From Pseudomonadota bacterium (GTDB lineage: Bacteria; Desulfobacterota; Desulfovibrionia; Desulfovibrionales; Desulfomicrobiaceae), in assembly GCA_023393525.1 (NCBI GenBank), contig JAEWKZ010000026.1:1-30986 (forward strand): a DNA stretch of 30,986 bases, in the 5' to 3' direction. Of this stretch, positions 15,006-23,169 are shown piece by piece (within the stretch, counting starts at the first letter, position 1; each line of letters starts with the position of its first letter). Position numbers and translations under genes: made by a program. The notes below the pieces were generated by a model. That model had not been told where the DNA came from, did not search any database, and saw only the letters and a program-made list of their open reading frames with translations.

Positions 15006-17053
15006 GAATCAATCTCCTCAGGGCAAGCAGGTGGAAGTGAGTCGAAACGAAAAGCCAGCACTGTGATGTCGTCGCGTTGCGGGTAGACGCCCCTGTAACC
15101 TTCCAGGGCGACGGCCAGGGATTTTTCCTGGGCCTTGAGGGGAAGCCCGGAATGCGCCCGCAGCCAGTTCTCGAATCCGGTTCGACCGAAAGGCAGGCCC
15201 CGTTCGCCGCCGGATTGGTCCAAAATTCCGTCGGTGACAAGATAAAAAACCGTTCCCGGCTCAAGGTCCAGGGTCCGGCAGGTGAAGTTGCGCGGTTTGC
15301 GGTCGTTGATTCCGCCCCGGTCTCCCTTGAAGCACTGGATCCCATGGTCCCGGGCCGCGAAAAGGTCTATGTGGGCTCCGGAGAAATGCACCTTGCGGGT
15401 TGCCCACTCGACGAAGCACAACCCGACATCCATGGAGGTGGCCAGCCGCTCCAGCCGCTTTGTGTCCGGCATCATGGACCGCACGGCCTTGTCCGCGCTT
15501 TCCAGGAGCGCTGCGGGATTGTTCCAGGGCTGTTCCAGGGTGGCGCGTTCCAGGGCCGCATGGGCGATCATGGTCATGAAGGCTCCCGGAACTCCGTGAC
15601 CGGCGCAGTCGATGACGCCGAACAGACAGCCCTGGGCCTGTTCCCGGTACAGGTAGAAGTCGCCGCCGACCACGTCGCGCGGATGCCAGACCACGAAATA
15701 CTGTCCGCGCAGCCGCTCGCTGAGCTGGCGGTCCGGGAGGATGACCCGCTGGATGAGGCTCGCGTAGCGGATGCTCTCCGTCAACTGGCGATGGGTGTCG
15801 GCCAGCCGCCCATGGGTCGCTTCCAGCTGGGCGGTGCGTTCGGCCACGCGCTGTTCCAGCTCCCTGGTGTGGGCCTGGACCTGGGAGGCCATGGAGTCGA
15901 AGGCCCGGGACAGGGCGCCGATCTCGTCATCTCGGTTTGATTGCAGGCGCGTCTCGTATTGGCCTTTGGCGATTCTGCGCGCCGAGTCGGTCAGAACCAG
16001 CAGCGGATGCAGGACGAGCCGGTCAAATCCCAGGGTCAGGGCCAAAATGACCAGGAACAGGATGACCGCGCCCCCGACAAGAGCCAGATGGACGATGTTC
16101 GAGGACAGGATGCCCTCGGCGGCTGGATTGACGCTGCTGACCACGGTCCAGCCCAGTTCCGAAAGGTGCGCCAGGGCCATCATGCGCGGCCCTTGCTCTG
16201 TCGTGACGCGCAGCGGGAGCACTTCCGATCCTCTGCGCCGGGCGTCGCCCAGGCTGCGTGCAAGAGCTTCGCGGTCGCGGTTCTCGCTCAGTTCGGCGAA
16301 GACGGTGCGGGAAGTGTCCTGCTTGCCCATGGCCCCGTATTCGATCTTGTTCGGGTCGGGATGGGCCACGATCCGCCCCTGGCCATCGACGATCATGCTC
16401 ATGGCTCCTTCGGAGCGGCGCGCGAGCATGGTTTTCAAGAACCGGTCCAGCCGCATGCCTGTTCCGACCAGGCCCAGGGGCATGCCCGCCGCGTTGCGGA
16501 CCTGCACGTTGATCCACAGGTTGGTCACTTTCAGGGTGGCGTCGGGGTTGACGTTCAAGGTGTAGGGAACCGGCGTGTCCATGGTCGAAAAATACCATCT
16601 GTCGTCCGCCGTGGCCGCGTCCAATGAATACCGGTATCTGGCGCTGGGGCTTTTGGGATCGGCGTAATAATAGGCCAAGGTGCGGTGGTGGATGACAAAG
16701 TAGGACTGGTCGGCGAAGGCTTGGCGGAACCCTGCCGCCTCGGCCAGAAAGCGAGTCCGCGCCGCGGGCTTCTGTTCGTCCAGGAGCCAGTCGGTCAGGG
16801 CGCTGAGACCGGCGAAACGTTGGGCGATGGCCAACTCCCGTCCGACCAGGGCCTGGATTTTTTCGCGGGTCAGCTGCGCTTCGGCCACGGCCAGTCTGCG
16901 GCTCAGGTCCGTGGTCAGGTCGTGCATGATGCGCTGCCCGATCACCAGAGACAGCAACAGCACCGCCGCGGATATGGCCAGGAGCAGAAGGGCGACCTTG
17001 TGGCGCAGGCCTCTGGATTGCTGGTCGGGTGAAAGAGGGGCCGTTTGGTTCAT
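15002..17053 (-). CDS. siaA: SiaA-like membrane PP2C/SpoIIE phosphatase with sensor domain
   Basis: This 683-residue membrane protein has a first helix at about 20-42, a large periplasmic dCache-like sensor (~45-320; contains YYYADPKS, DRWYFSTMDTPVPYTLNVN, GTGMRLDRF), a second helix (~325-347), a HAMP segment (DRLVLHPLLVLTDSARRIAKG...), a coiled coil (RELEQRVAERTAQLE) and a PP2C-type phosphatase domain from about 440. Metal/catalytic motifs are intact: VVGGDFY, DCAGHGVPGAFMTM, LVTDGILDQ and RDDITVLAF. The sensor resembles those that bind amino acids or small organic ligands. Known role: dephosphorylates SiaC so that SiaD is active. It heads the operon. The start at 17053 has a weak ribosome binding site. 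Confidence 0.9.
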   Translation of the reverse strand: MNQTAPLSPDQQSRGLRHKVALLLLAISAAVLLLSLVIGQRIMHDLTTDLSRRLAVAEAQLTREKIQALVGRELAIAQRFAGLSALTDWLLDEQKPAARTRFLAEAAGFRQAFADQSYFVIHHRTLAYYYADPKSPSARYRYSLDAATADDRWYFSTMDTPVPYTLNVNPDATLKVTNLWINVQVRNAAGMPLGLVGTGMRLDRFLKTMLARRSEGAMSMIVDGQGRIVAHPDPNKIEYGAMGKQDTSRTVFAELSENRDREALARSLGDARRRGSEVLPLRVTTEQGPRMMALAHLSELGWTVVSSVNPAAEGILSSNIVHLALVGGAVILFLVILALTLGFDRLVLHPLLVLTDSARRIAKGQYETRLQSNRDDEIGALSRAFDSMASQVQAHTRELEQRVAERTAQLEATHGRLADTHRQLTESIRYASLIQRVILPDRQLSERLRGQYFVVWHPRDVVGGDFYLYREQAQGCLFGVIDCAGHGVPGAFMTMIAHAALERATLEQPWNNPAALLESADKAVRSMMPDTKRLERLATSMDVGLCFVEWATRKVHFSGAHIDLFAARDHGIQCFKGDRGGINDRKPRNFTCRTLDLEPGTVFYLVTDGILDQSGGERGLPFGRTGFENWLRAHSGLPLKAQEKSLAVALEGYRGVYPQRDDITVLAFRFDSLPPACPEEIDS

Positions 17054-17116
17054 CGTGACTGCCTGAGCGGTTGGGAGCGTTTTGCCGGGTCAAAGGAAAT
17101 TGGACCAACTTTTCAA

Positions 17117-17146
17117 ATAATTGCAACTCTTGCCGCGTGCTGTCAA
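17117..17146 (-). promoter_or_regulatory. Candidate sigma70 promoter of the sia operon
   Basis: On the minus strand TTGACA (17146-17141) and AATTAT (17122-17117) are 18 bp apart, about 65 nt before siaA, in the 255-bp region shared with the divergent binding-protein gene. Confidence 0.45.
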
Positions 17147-17308
17147 CGGGATACGGGAAGAGGCGCGGCGCTTCCGGATGCGCCATGGGCCGGGTATTGT
17201 GCTTTGCGTTGGATTTACCGTACTCTCTTGGACAACAAAGTGGCATTTTTTTCCCGTTTTTGGAAAGAAAGCCATTGGCTGTGTTCTAGCAGGGGGAGGG
17301 GAGCTGTA

Positions 17309-18499
17309 ATGATCTCTTTGTCGGCATCTCTTTTGTCCATTTCCAGACGCCTCTTCTCGTGGAGCCGGGCCGCAGGCGTCATGACGCTGTTGGCGTCGCT
17401 GGCCGCGGTCTGCCCGGCACAGGCCGTGGAGCCGATCCGCATCGCCAGCATTTTCGCCAAGACAGGGCCCGGAGCCGAGGAAAATTCCCCCAATTATCGC
17501 GTTGTCGCGCTCGCTGCCAAAGCGGTCAATGCCCGGGGCGGGGTCATCGGACGGCCACTGGAAGTGGTGGAGTTCGACACCGGCAGCACGGTTCTGGGGG
17601 CGCGGCAGGCCGCCTTGGACGCGGTCCGGGCCGGTGTCGCGGCAGTTGTCGGCCCGTCCTGGAGTTCCCAGGCCATGGCCATGGGACCGGTGCTGCAACA
17701 GGCGGGAATCCCCATGATCGGCCCGACCACCACCGCCGCCGAAGTCACCGCCATCGGCGACTACATTTTTCGGGCCTGCTATACCGACGCGTCGCAGGCA
17801 AGGGCGCTGGCCCGGTTCGCTTATGAGGATCTCGGGGCCAGGCGGGCCGTGGTGGCGACCATTGCCGGGGATGTCTACAGCGAGGGGCTGAGCGACGCTT
17901 TCAGCAGGGGTTTTGCCGCGCTGGGCGGAAGGGTGGCGGCGCGGACGCGTTATCTGCAGAACGCCATGAATTTCGAGGAACAGGTGCGCGTCATCGGCGA
18001 AGCGTCCCCGGATCTGGTTTTTGTGGCCGGATATACCCGCGATTCCGGCCTGCTGCTCAAGCAGACGCGCGGCGCCGGGTTGAGGATGCCCTTTCTCGGC
18101 GGGGACGGCTGGACCGCCTTGGAGCACTATCCATACCTCGACCCGGCCAAGGGTGAAAACTACTATGTCTCCCATTGGCATCACGAGTTCGACTCCGAAG
18201 CCAGCCGCCAGTTCGTCAAGCTTCTCTTGGATGAATTCGGCCCCCGCGCGCTGACCATGATCGATGCCGGAAACGCCAATGCCTACGACGCCCTGGGACT
18301 GATCGCCGACGCCATCCGACGGGCGGACAGCTCCGATCCTGCGGCCATTCGCGACGCCCTGGCCGCCACCGTGAAGTATCCGGGGGCGACAGGCTTCATT
18401 TCTTTCGAGAATTCCCGCGATCCCGGCAAGCCCCTGGTCGTCCTGCGCATCACCCCAGACAAGGTCGAATTCGTGAAAATGGTGGACCCGGGTTTATGA
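17309..18499 (+). CDS. Periplasmic branched-chain-amino-acid-type binding protein (receptor for the adjacent kinase)
   Basis: The 396-residue protein has a signal peptide (cleavage after AQA at residue 39) followed by a type I periplasmic binding fold of the LivJ family: IRIASIFAKTGPGAEENSPN, AVNARGGVIGRPLEVVEFD, VVGPSWSSQAMAMGPVLQQAGIPMIGPTTTA, VFVAGYTRDSGLLLKQTR, and NANAYDALGLIADAIRRA. The start at 17309 is set by AGGGGAG 7 nt upstream; a longer frame from 17045 has no export signal. No permease or ATPase genes are near. Instead the stop overlaps the ATG of a sensor histidine kinase (ATGA), so it probably presents a bound ligand to the kinase rather than feeding transport. The ligand is unknown. 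Confidence 0.88.
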   Translation: MISLSASLLSISRRLFSWSRAAGVMTLLASLAAVCPAQAVEPIRIASIFAKTGPGAEENSPNYRVVALAAKAVNARGGVIGRPLEVVEFDTGSTVLGARQAALDAVRAGVAAVVGPSWSSQAMAMGPVLQQAGIPMIGPTTTAAEVTAIGDYIFRACYTDASQARALARFAYEDLGARRAVVATIAGDVYSEGLSDAFSRGFAALGGRVAARTRYLQNAMNFEEQVRVIGEASPDLVFVAGYTRDSGLLLKQTRGAGLRMPFLGGDGWTALEHYPYLDPAKGENYYVSHWHHEFDSEASRQFVKLLLDEFGPRALTMIDAGNANAYDALGLIADAIRRADSSDPAAIRDALAATVKYPGATGFISFENSRDPGKPLVVLRITPDKVEFVKMVDPGL

Positions 18500-20811
18500 A
18501 CAAGAGCATTTCCCAGCGCATGAACCGTGACGTCCTGGTCACCTTCGTGGTGATAGGCGTGTTATTCGTGACGATTGGCGGCTTCATGCAGGTGCGCTGG
18601 AAGGACGACAATATCCGGATCGTTTGCCGCATTCTCGACACGCTGGTCTCCAGGGAGCATGACAGTCTGGCCAACGAGCTTTTCGAACGGCGCATCGTGG
18701 CCCTGGACATGCGTCTGGCCGAGATCAGCATGGTGGCCGATGTCCTGCGCGTCGAACTGCATCATGCCAAGGGCCTGCCTCTTGCGGCGGCGTCGAACGG
18801 CGCGGAGGCGGAAACGCGGGAGGCCCTCGAAGTCGGTCGTATGGACCTCGCCTCAGGCTACGCCTTCGAGCACGACTTTTTCGTTTTGCGTTTCACCCGC
18901 CCGATCATAGCGGCAGGGGATACCATCGGATGGATTCGCATCAGCTACGACCTGTCCCTGTTGCGCAAGCAGGCGCTCAGTTTTTTCGCCTTCATGATCG
19001 CCAATCTCATCCTGGCCCTGCTTTGCACGCAGGTTCTTTTGCGTCGGCGTCTGCGCAAGTCCGTGGTCAACCCGTTGCGCGAACTGGGCGAATCCATGCG
19101 TGCGATGGACACGGCCACCCTGGCCTTCAACCCCGTCATGCCCAAGGTGGACCACGAAATCGCCGCCCTGAGCCAGGCCTTTCAGGACTTGCTCTCCCGC
19201 CTGGATCGTTCATACCGCGATCTCGACGAGGCGCATCAAGCCCTGGCCAGGAGCGAGAATCGGCTTTCCCGAGCCATCGCGGCCAGTTCCGACGGGATTT
19301 GGGAGTGGTCGTTTCGGACAGGGCAGGCCTATTTCAGTCCGCGCTGGTACGAAATGCTCGGCTACGAGGACCAGGAATTGCCCATGTCCTTCCAGACCTG
19401 GAAGGACCTCTGTCATCCCGATGATTTTTCCAAGACCTACCAATGCGTGCAGGATGTCGTGCGTTCCAACGGGACGAAATCCTATCAAAAGGAATTCCGC
19501 ATGCGCGCCCGGAACGGCGAATGGAAATGGATTTTGGGGCGCGGAGACGTCATTGAGCGCGATGCCGAAGGCAACCCGCTTTTGATGAGCGGAACGCATA
19601 CCGACATTACCCAGCGGCGTCTGGCCGAGGAGCGGCTTCGCCAGTCGGAAGAGAAGTTTTTCCAGCTCTTCCGGCTCTCGCCCGATGCCATCGTGCTGCT
19701 CAATGTGGACAGCGGGAGGCTGGTGGACGTCAACGATTCCTTTGTGACAATTTCCGGCTACGCTCGGGATGAAGTCCTGGGCAGGAAGCTGACCGAACTT
19801 GGAATCTATCGCAATCCTGCCGAGCGCGAGGAAATATACAGCCGTTTGAACCGCGACGGCGGGCTGCGCGATTTCGAATTCGAGGCGCTGCGCAAGGACG
19901 GGTCCGTCGCCGTTTGCACCATGACGTGCCAGCCTTTGGAGATCGACGGCGCGGCGCATCTGCTGGCCGTGCTGCGCGACGTCACGCAGATGAAGAAATT
20001 ACAGGACGTCATGATCCAGAGCGAAAAGATGCGCTCGGTGGGCGGCATGGCCGCCGGAATCGCCCATGAGATCAACAACCCCCTGGGCATCATCTTGCAG
20101 GCTTCCCACAATCTGTTGCAGCGTTCGCGTCCGGATTTCGCCAGAAACATCGACGCGGCCCGGGACATCGGCCTGGATATGGAGCTCATGGGCAGGTACA
20201 TGCGCGCCCGCAAACTCGACGTCTTCATTGCCGACATACAGGAGGCGGCCACCCGGGCGGCGGGCATCATCCGGCGCATGCTGGATTTCAGCCGCTTGGC
20301 GGAGTCCGGGCGCTCGCAGTGTGATCTGCGGACCCTTGTCGATCATGCCCTGGCCTTGGCCCGCAATGATTACGACCTTAAAAAATTTTATGATTTCAAA
20401 CGAATAGAAATGGATGTCCAAATCGAAGATGGTTTGCCCAAACTTGCCTGCACAGAGACGGAGATCGAGCAGGTCTTTTTGAACATTATGCGCAACGCGG
20501 CCCAGGCCATGGCCGAGGCCACGCCGCCGGTCGAGAATCCGCGCATAGCCGTGAGGGCGCGCCGGGCCGGGGACATGGCCAGGATCGAGATCGAAGACAA
20601 CGGACCGGGCATGGAGCCGGAAATCAGCCGCCGCATCTTCGAGCCGTTCTTCACCACCAAGCCTCCGGGCCAGGGTACGGGGCTGGGGCTCTCGGTGTCC
20701 TATTTCATCGTCACCAAGAGTCATGGCGGCAGCTTGGAAGTGGACTCCGCGCCGGGAAGGGGCACGCGTTTTCGCATCGACCTCCCCTTCAGACACGCGG
20801 AACAGAAATAA
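18496..20811 (+). CDS. PAS-domain sensor histidine kinase
   Basis: The 771-residue membrane kinase has a helix at ~13-31, a periplasmic loop of ~125 residues, a second helix (~160-182), a HAMP-like linker (~183-235), two PAS domains (~255-375 with SFRTGQAYFSPRWYEMLGY; ~385-500 with SPDAIVLLNVDSG), a HisKA helix with AGIAHEINNPLG (phospho-accepting His524), and a HATPase domain (NIMRNAAQAM N-box, DNGPGM G1, FEPFFTTKPPGQGTGLGLS). A receiver domain is absent and no response regulator gene lies in the window, so the phospho-target is elsewhere. It overlaps the binding-protein gene by 4 nt. The periplasmic loop may contact that protein. Ligand and output are unknown. Confidence 0.93.
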   Translation: MNKSISQRMNRDVLVTFVVIGVLFVTIGGFMQVRWKDDNIRIVCRILDTLVSREHDSLANELFERRIVALDMRLAEISMVADVLRVELHHAKGLPLAAASNGAEAETREALEVGRMDLASGYAFEHDFFVLRFTRPIIAAGDTIGWIRISYDLSLLRKQALSFFAFMIANLILALLCTQVLLRRRLRKSVVNPLRELGESMRAMDTATLAFNPVMPKVDHEIAALSQAFQDLLSRLDRSYRDLDEAHQALARSENRLSRAIAASSDGIWEWSFRTGQAYFSPRWYEMLGYEDQELPMSFQTWKDLCHPDDFSKTYQCVQDVVRSNGTKSYQKEFRMRARNGEWKWILGRGDVIERDAEGNPLLMSGTHTDITQRRLAEERLRQSEEKFFQLFRLSPDAIVLLNVDSGRLVDVNDSFVTISGYARDEVLGRKLTELGIYRNPAEREEIYSRLNRDGGLRDFEFEALRKDGSVAVCTMTCQPLEIDGAAHLLAVLRDVTQMKKLQDVMIQSEKMRSVGGMAAGIAHEINNPLGIILQASHNLLQRSRPDFARNIDAARDIGLDMELMGRYMRARKLDVFIADIQEAATRAAGIIRRMLDFSRLAESGRSQCDLRTLVDHALALARNDYDLKKFYDFKRIEMDVQIEDGLPKLACTETEIEQVFLNIMRNAAQAMAEATPPVENPRIAVRARRAGDMARIEIEDNGPGMEPEISRRIFEPFFTTKPPGQGTGLGLSVSYFIVTKSHGGSLEVDSAPGRGTRFRIDLPFRHAEQK

Positions 20812-20855
20812 TGCCGCATTCTTCACGCAAATTCAGCCGGCGTCGGAGTTGAGAT

Positions 20856-21518
20856 ATGATTCTTTCAGAAAAGATCGCCCTGGCCAGAACCCGGATGGCC
20901 GAGGTGCTGAAGCGTTTCGGCCCCGGCGCGGCCGTGGGCTGGACCGGGGGCAAGGACTCCACTGTGGTGCTGGCCCTGTGGCGGGAACTGCTCGCGGCCA
21001 AGAGGCCTGGCGCTCCCGTGCGGGCCCTGAATCTGGACACGGGCTGCAAGTTTCCGGAGGTGCTCGCCTTTCGCGACCGGGTGGCTCGTGAATGGGACAT
21101 AGACCTGCATATTGTCCGGCCCGAAGTGGAGCTGGACCGCTATCCGTTGGCGATTGACCCGGTGGCCTGCTGCGGCGATCTGAAGATCCGGCCTCTGAAT
21201 GAGGCCATCGCCCGCCTGTCCATCCCGGCTCTGTTGACCGGAGTGCGCGCCGACGAGAATCCGGATCGGGCGGATCGGCCCTGGCTGGAAGATCACGGCG
21301 ACCACGTCCGGGTTCTGCCTATCCTGGAATGGACGGAACTGGATATCTGGACCTTCCAGGTGCGCGAGGCCATCCCCTGGTGCACGCTCTACGACCACGG
21401 CTACCGCTCGCTTGGCTGCATGCCCTGCACCTCCCGCTCGGGGCACGGCGAGCGTTCGGGCCGCGACGCGGCCAAGGAGGAGCGCATGGGACAGCTCAGA
21501 AGTCTTGGGTATTTTTAG
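20856..21518 (+). CDS. APS/PAPS-reductase-like protein lacking the catalytic C-terminal Cys
   Basis: The 220-residue protein has the adenine-nucleotide PP-loop WTGGKDST (29-36), LDTGCKFPEV (60-69) and the APS-reductase hallmark Cys pair C105-C106 with KIRPL after it, matched by C188xxC191 (SLGCMPCTSRS) and ER-GR (199-203). This CC-X~80-CXXC layout binds a [4Fe-4S] cluster in assimilatory APS reductases. The family's C-terminal ECG-H motif, whose Cys carries the sulfo intermediate, is absent: the protein ends in RSLGYF. So it binds a nucleotide and probably a cluster, but standard thiosulfonate chemistry is doubtful. It starts 45 nt after the kinase gene (ribosome binding site CGGAG) and overlaps the regulator gene tail to tail by 4 bp. 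The alternative is a tRNA- or sulfate-activation enzyme of the same PP-loop class. Confidence 0.85.
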   Translation: MILSEKIALARTRMAEVLKRFGPGAAVGWTGGKDSTVVLALWRELLAAKRPGAPVRALNLDTGCKFPEVLAFRDRVAREWDIDLHIVRPEVELDRYPLAIDPVACCGDLKIRPLNEAIARLSIPALLTGVRADENPDRADRPWLEDHGDHVRVLPILEWTELDIWTFQVREAIPWCTLYDHGYRSLGCMPCTSRSGHGERSGRDAAKEERMGQLRSLGYF

Positions 21519-22195
21519 GTTTGGTCCTGCCCGGTCAGGGTTTCGAGCACGGCGATGTCGGGGATGCAGATGACGCCGCGCCCCTTGAGCTGGATGGCGT
21601 TTTCCTTGGCCAGGGCGTTCAGCAACGAGGAAACTGTCTGACGGGAGGAGCCGATGATGGTGGCCATCTGTTCGGTGTTCAGCCCCAGGGAGACCATGCC
21701 TCCGTCGGAGCAGCCGCCGCATCCCTTGCACTCCATGCAGCGCGGCATGCGCCGGGCTTCGTAGATCAGAAATTCGATGAGCCGATTGCGCACGTCCTTG
21801 AATGCCAGGGTGTCGATGACCGAGATGGCGTGCGAGAGAAGGTCGCCGAGCACATGGATCATGGCCGAGTTGAAGCTCGGCATGGAGCCAAGGTAGCGAC
21901 GGACTTCGGGTACCCCGGCGATGAGGATTTCAAGCTCGTCCAGGGCCTGCACAAAGGCTCTGGTGTGCGTGGCGTAGACATCCCCGCAGTCGAGCATGGC
22001 CATGGTGAATTCCTTGTCGCGGTAGGCGAGGTACACGCGGGCCCGGCCCCTGGTCACGATGAATATCTGGTCCCCGGACTTGGGTTCGAAGACCAGCGCT
22101 CCCTTTGCATACTTTCGGGAAACGAAGAGCTTGCGCAGCGGAGCCATCTCCGGGCGGTCAAGGTCCTGCAGCAGCGTGGTTTCGGTCAGGCGCAT
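21515..22195 (-). CDS. cooA: CooA-like CRP/FNR-family regulator, divergent ligand residues
   Basis: This 226-residue protein has a cyclic-nucleotide-like beta roll, the long dimer helix (VLGDLLSHAISVIDTLAFKDVRNRL) and a winged helix with GLNTEQMATIIGSSRQTVSSLLNALAKE. RVYLAYRDKEFTMAMLDCGD and HTRAF match CooA of Carboxydothermus very closely. His77, the CooA heme ligand, is present, but the Cys of canonical CooA (C75) is Ala75; another Cys is at 70. Residues 153-162 form CMECKGCGGC, a CxxCxxCxxC insert between dimer helix and HTH that I do not know from CooA. The start is fixed by GGAG 8 nt upstream. Role by context: controls cooS expression. Whether it senses CO by heme or uses a metal/Fe-S cluster is open. 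Confidence 0.88.
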   Translation of the reverse strand: MRLTETTLLQDLDRPEMAPLRKLFVSRKYAKGALVFEPKSGDQIFIVTRGRARVYLAYRDKEFTMAMLDCGDVYATHTRAFVQALDELEILIAGVPEVRRYLGSMPSFNSAMIHVLGDLLSHAISVIDTLAFKDVRNRLIEFLIYEARRMPRCMECKGCGGCSDGGMVSLGLNTEQMATIIGSSRQTVSSLLNALAKENAIQLKGRGVICIPDIAVLETLTGQDQT

Positions 22196-22331
22196 GATGA
22201 ACTCCGGCTTTCGATCCTGGAAAAGTCGGTCTTGACGGGGGACTCGGTGCGAGCGGTCCGTCTTTTCCCGGATTCATGCTGGCTTCCGGTCCTTGTGTCC
22301 AGCGCCGTAGTCCAGATGTCTTTCACACCCT

Positions 22332-23108
22332 TCAGGAATTTTTACCCATTGCAGCGAGTAAACGGGCGCAGGCGGCATCGACAAGAGGGCCGTCGGCCAG
22401 ATCAAGGACGCTGGCCTGGGCCAGTTGCCGCTCGACCAGGCTCGACAGGATCGGCAGGTGCACCACGTTGCCCGGCAGGCCTGTCATTTTCGGAAGTTCG
22501 GGTTCGCCCATGCCGCGATTGAGCGCCAGAACCTGCCGCGTCAGTCCCAGTTCAGCGGCCAGAGCGCCCACCCTTGCCGCTGTCTCCAGCGACCGTCGGC
22601 TCGGTTCGCTGACCACCACCAGGCCGTCCACTCCGGCCACTGTGCCGCGACCCAGATGCTCCACGCCCGCTTCCAGGTCCACCAAAACGTAATTTTCCTC
22701 CTGCAGGACCAGATGGGCCAGCACGGACTTGAGCAGGGCGTTGGCCGCGCAGGCGCAGCCGTCCCCGGCCCCGGTGATGGAGCCCATGGTCAGGAGGCGC
22801 TTGCGGCCCGGCCTGATGCCCCCGGCGGCGGTGACGGGCAGGGCCACGCTGAGTTCATCCGGCAGGTCGGACACATCCGGGTTGAGGCGCAGATAGCCGC
22901 CGCCGATGCGCTCGCGGACCAGATCCTCGCGTGCGCTCAAGGGCACGGGCAGATCTCCGGGTTCAAGTCCGCAGGCCTGTCCGAGGCTGAGAGCCGTGTC
23001 CGCGTCCACCAGCAGCACGTCGTGTCCCTGCCTGGCCAGATAGTCTCCAAGCCAGGCGCACAAGGTGGTCTTGCCCACCCCGCCCTTGCCCGCGAATGCG
23101 ATCTTCAT
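22332..23108 (-). CDS. cooC: CO dehydrogenase maturation ATPase CooC
   Basis: The 258-residue protein is a MinD/SIMIBI-class P-loop ATPase that helps nickel insertion into the C-cluster of CooS. The deviant Walker A GKGGVGKTT (7-15), VLLVDADTALSLGQ (31-44), the CooC-specific metal-binding CxC (C118-A-C120) and VVVSEPSRRSLETA are visible. The start at 23108 is set by AAGGAG 7 nt upstream; a longer frame to 23216 overlaps the end of cooS. It lies 61 nt after cooS, within the same transcription unit, with a hairpin between them. Confidence 0.94.
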   Translation of the reverse strand: MKIAFAGKGGVGKTTLCAWLGDYLARQGHDVLLVDADTALSLGQACGLEPGDLPVPLSAREDLVRERIGGGYLRLNPDVSDLPDELSVALPVTAAGGIRPGRKRLLTMGSITGAGDGCACAANALLKSVLAHLVLQEENYVLVDLEAGVEHLGRGTVAGVDGLVVVSEPSRRSLETAARVGALAAELGLTRQVLALNRGMGEPELPKMTGLPGNVVHLPILSSLVERQLAQASVLDLADGPLVDAACARLLAAMGKNS

Positions 23109-23126
23109 GCGATGCTCCTTGAGGAT

Positions 23127-23153
23127 GGGGGAGCGCAGGCTCCCCCGTTTTTT
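23127..23153 (+). terminator. Hairpin between cooS and cooC; terminator-like on the plus (antisense) strand
   Basis: GGGGGAGC (23127-23134) and GCTCCCCC (23139-23146) pair across a GCAG loop. On the plus strand G and six T follow, the form of an intrinsic terminator, though the genes run on the minus strand. On the coo mRNA it is a stable intercistronic hairpin after an A-run, so it may adjust cooS and cooC mRNA stability. Confidence 0.6.
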
Positions 23154-23169
23154 GTCCGCCAGTGTCGGG

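Noticed and set aside
17045..17308. N-terminal extension of the binding protein gene
   Set aside because: It would place the signal peptide in the interior; AGGGGAG before 17309 gives a normal export signal.
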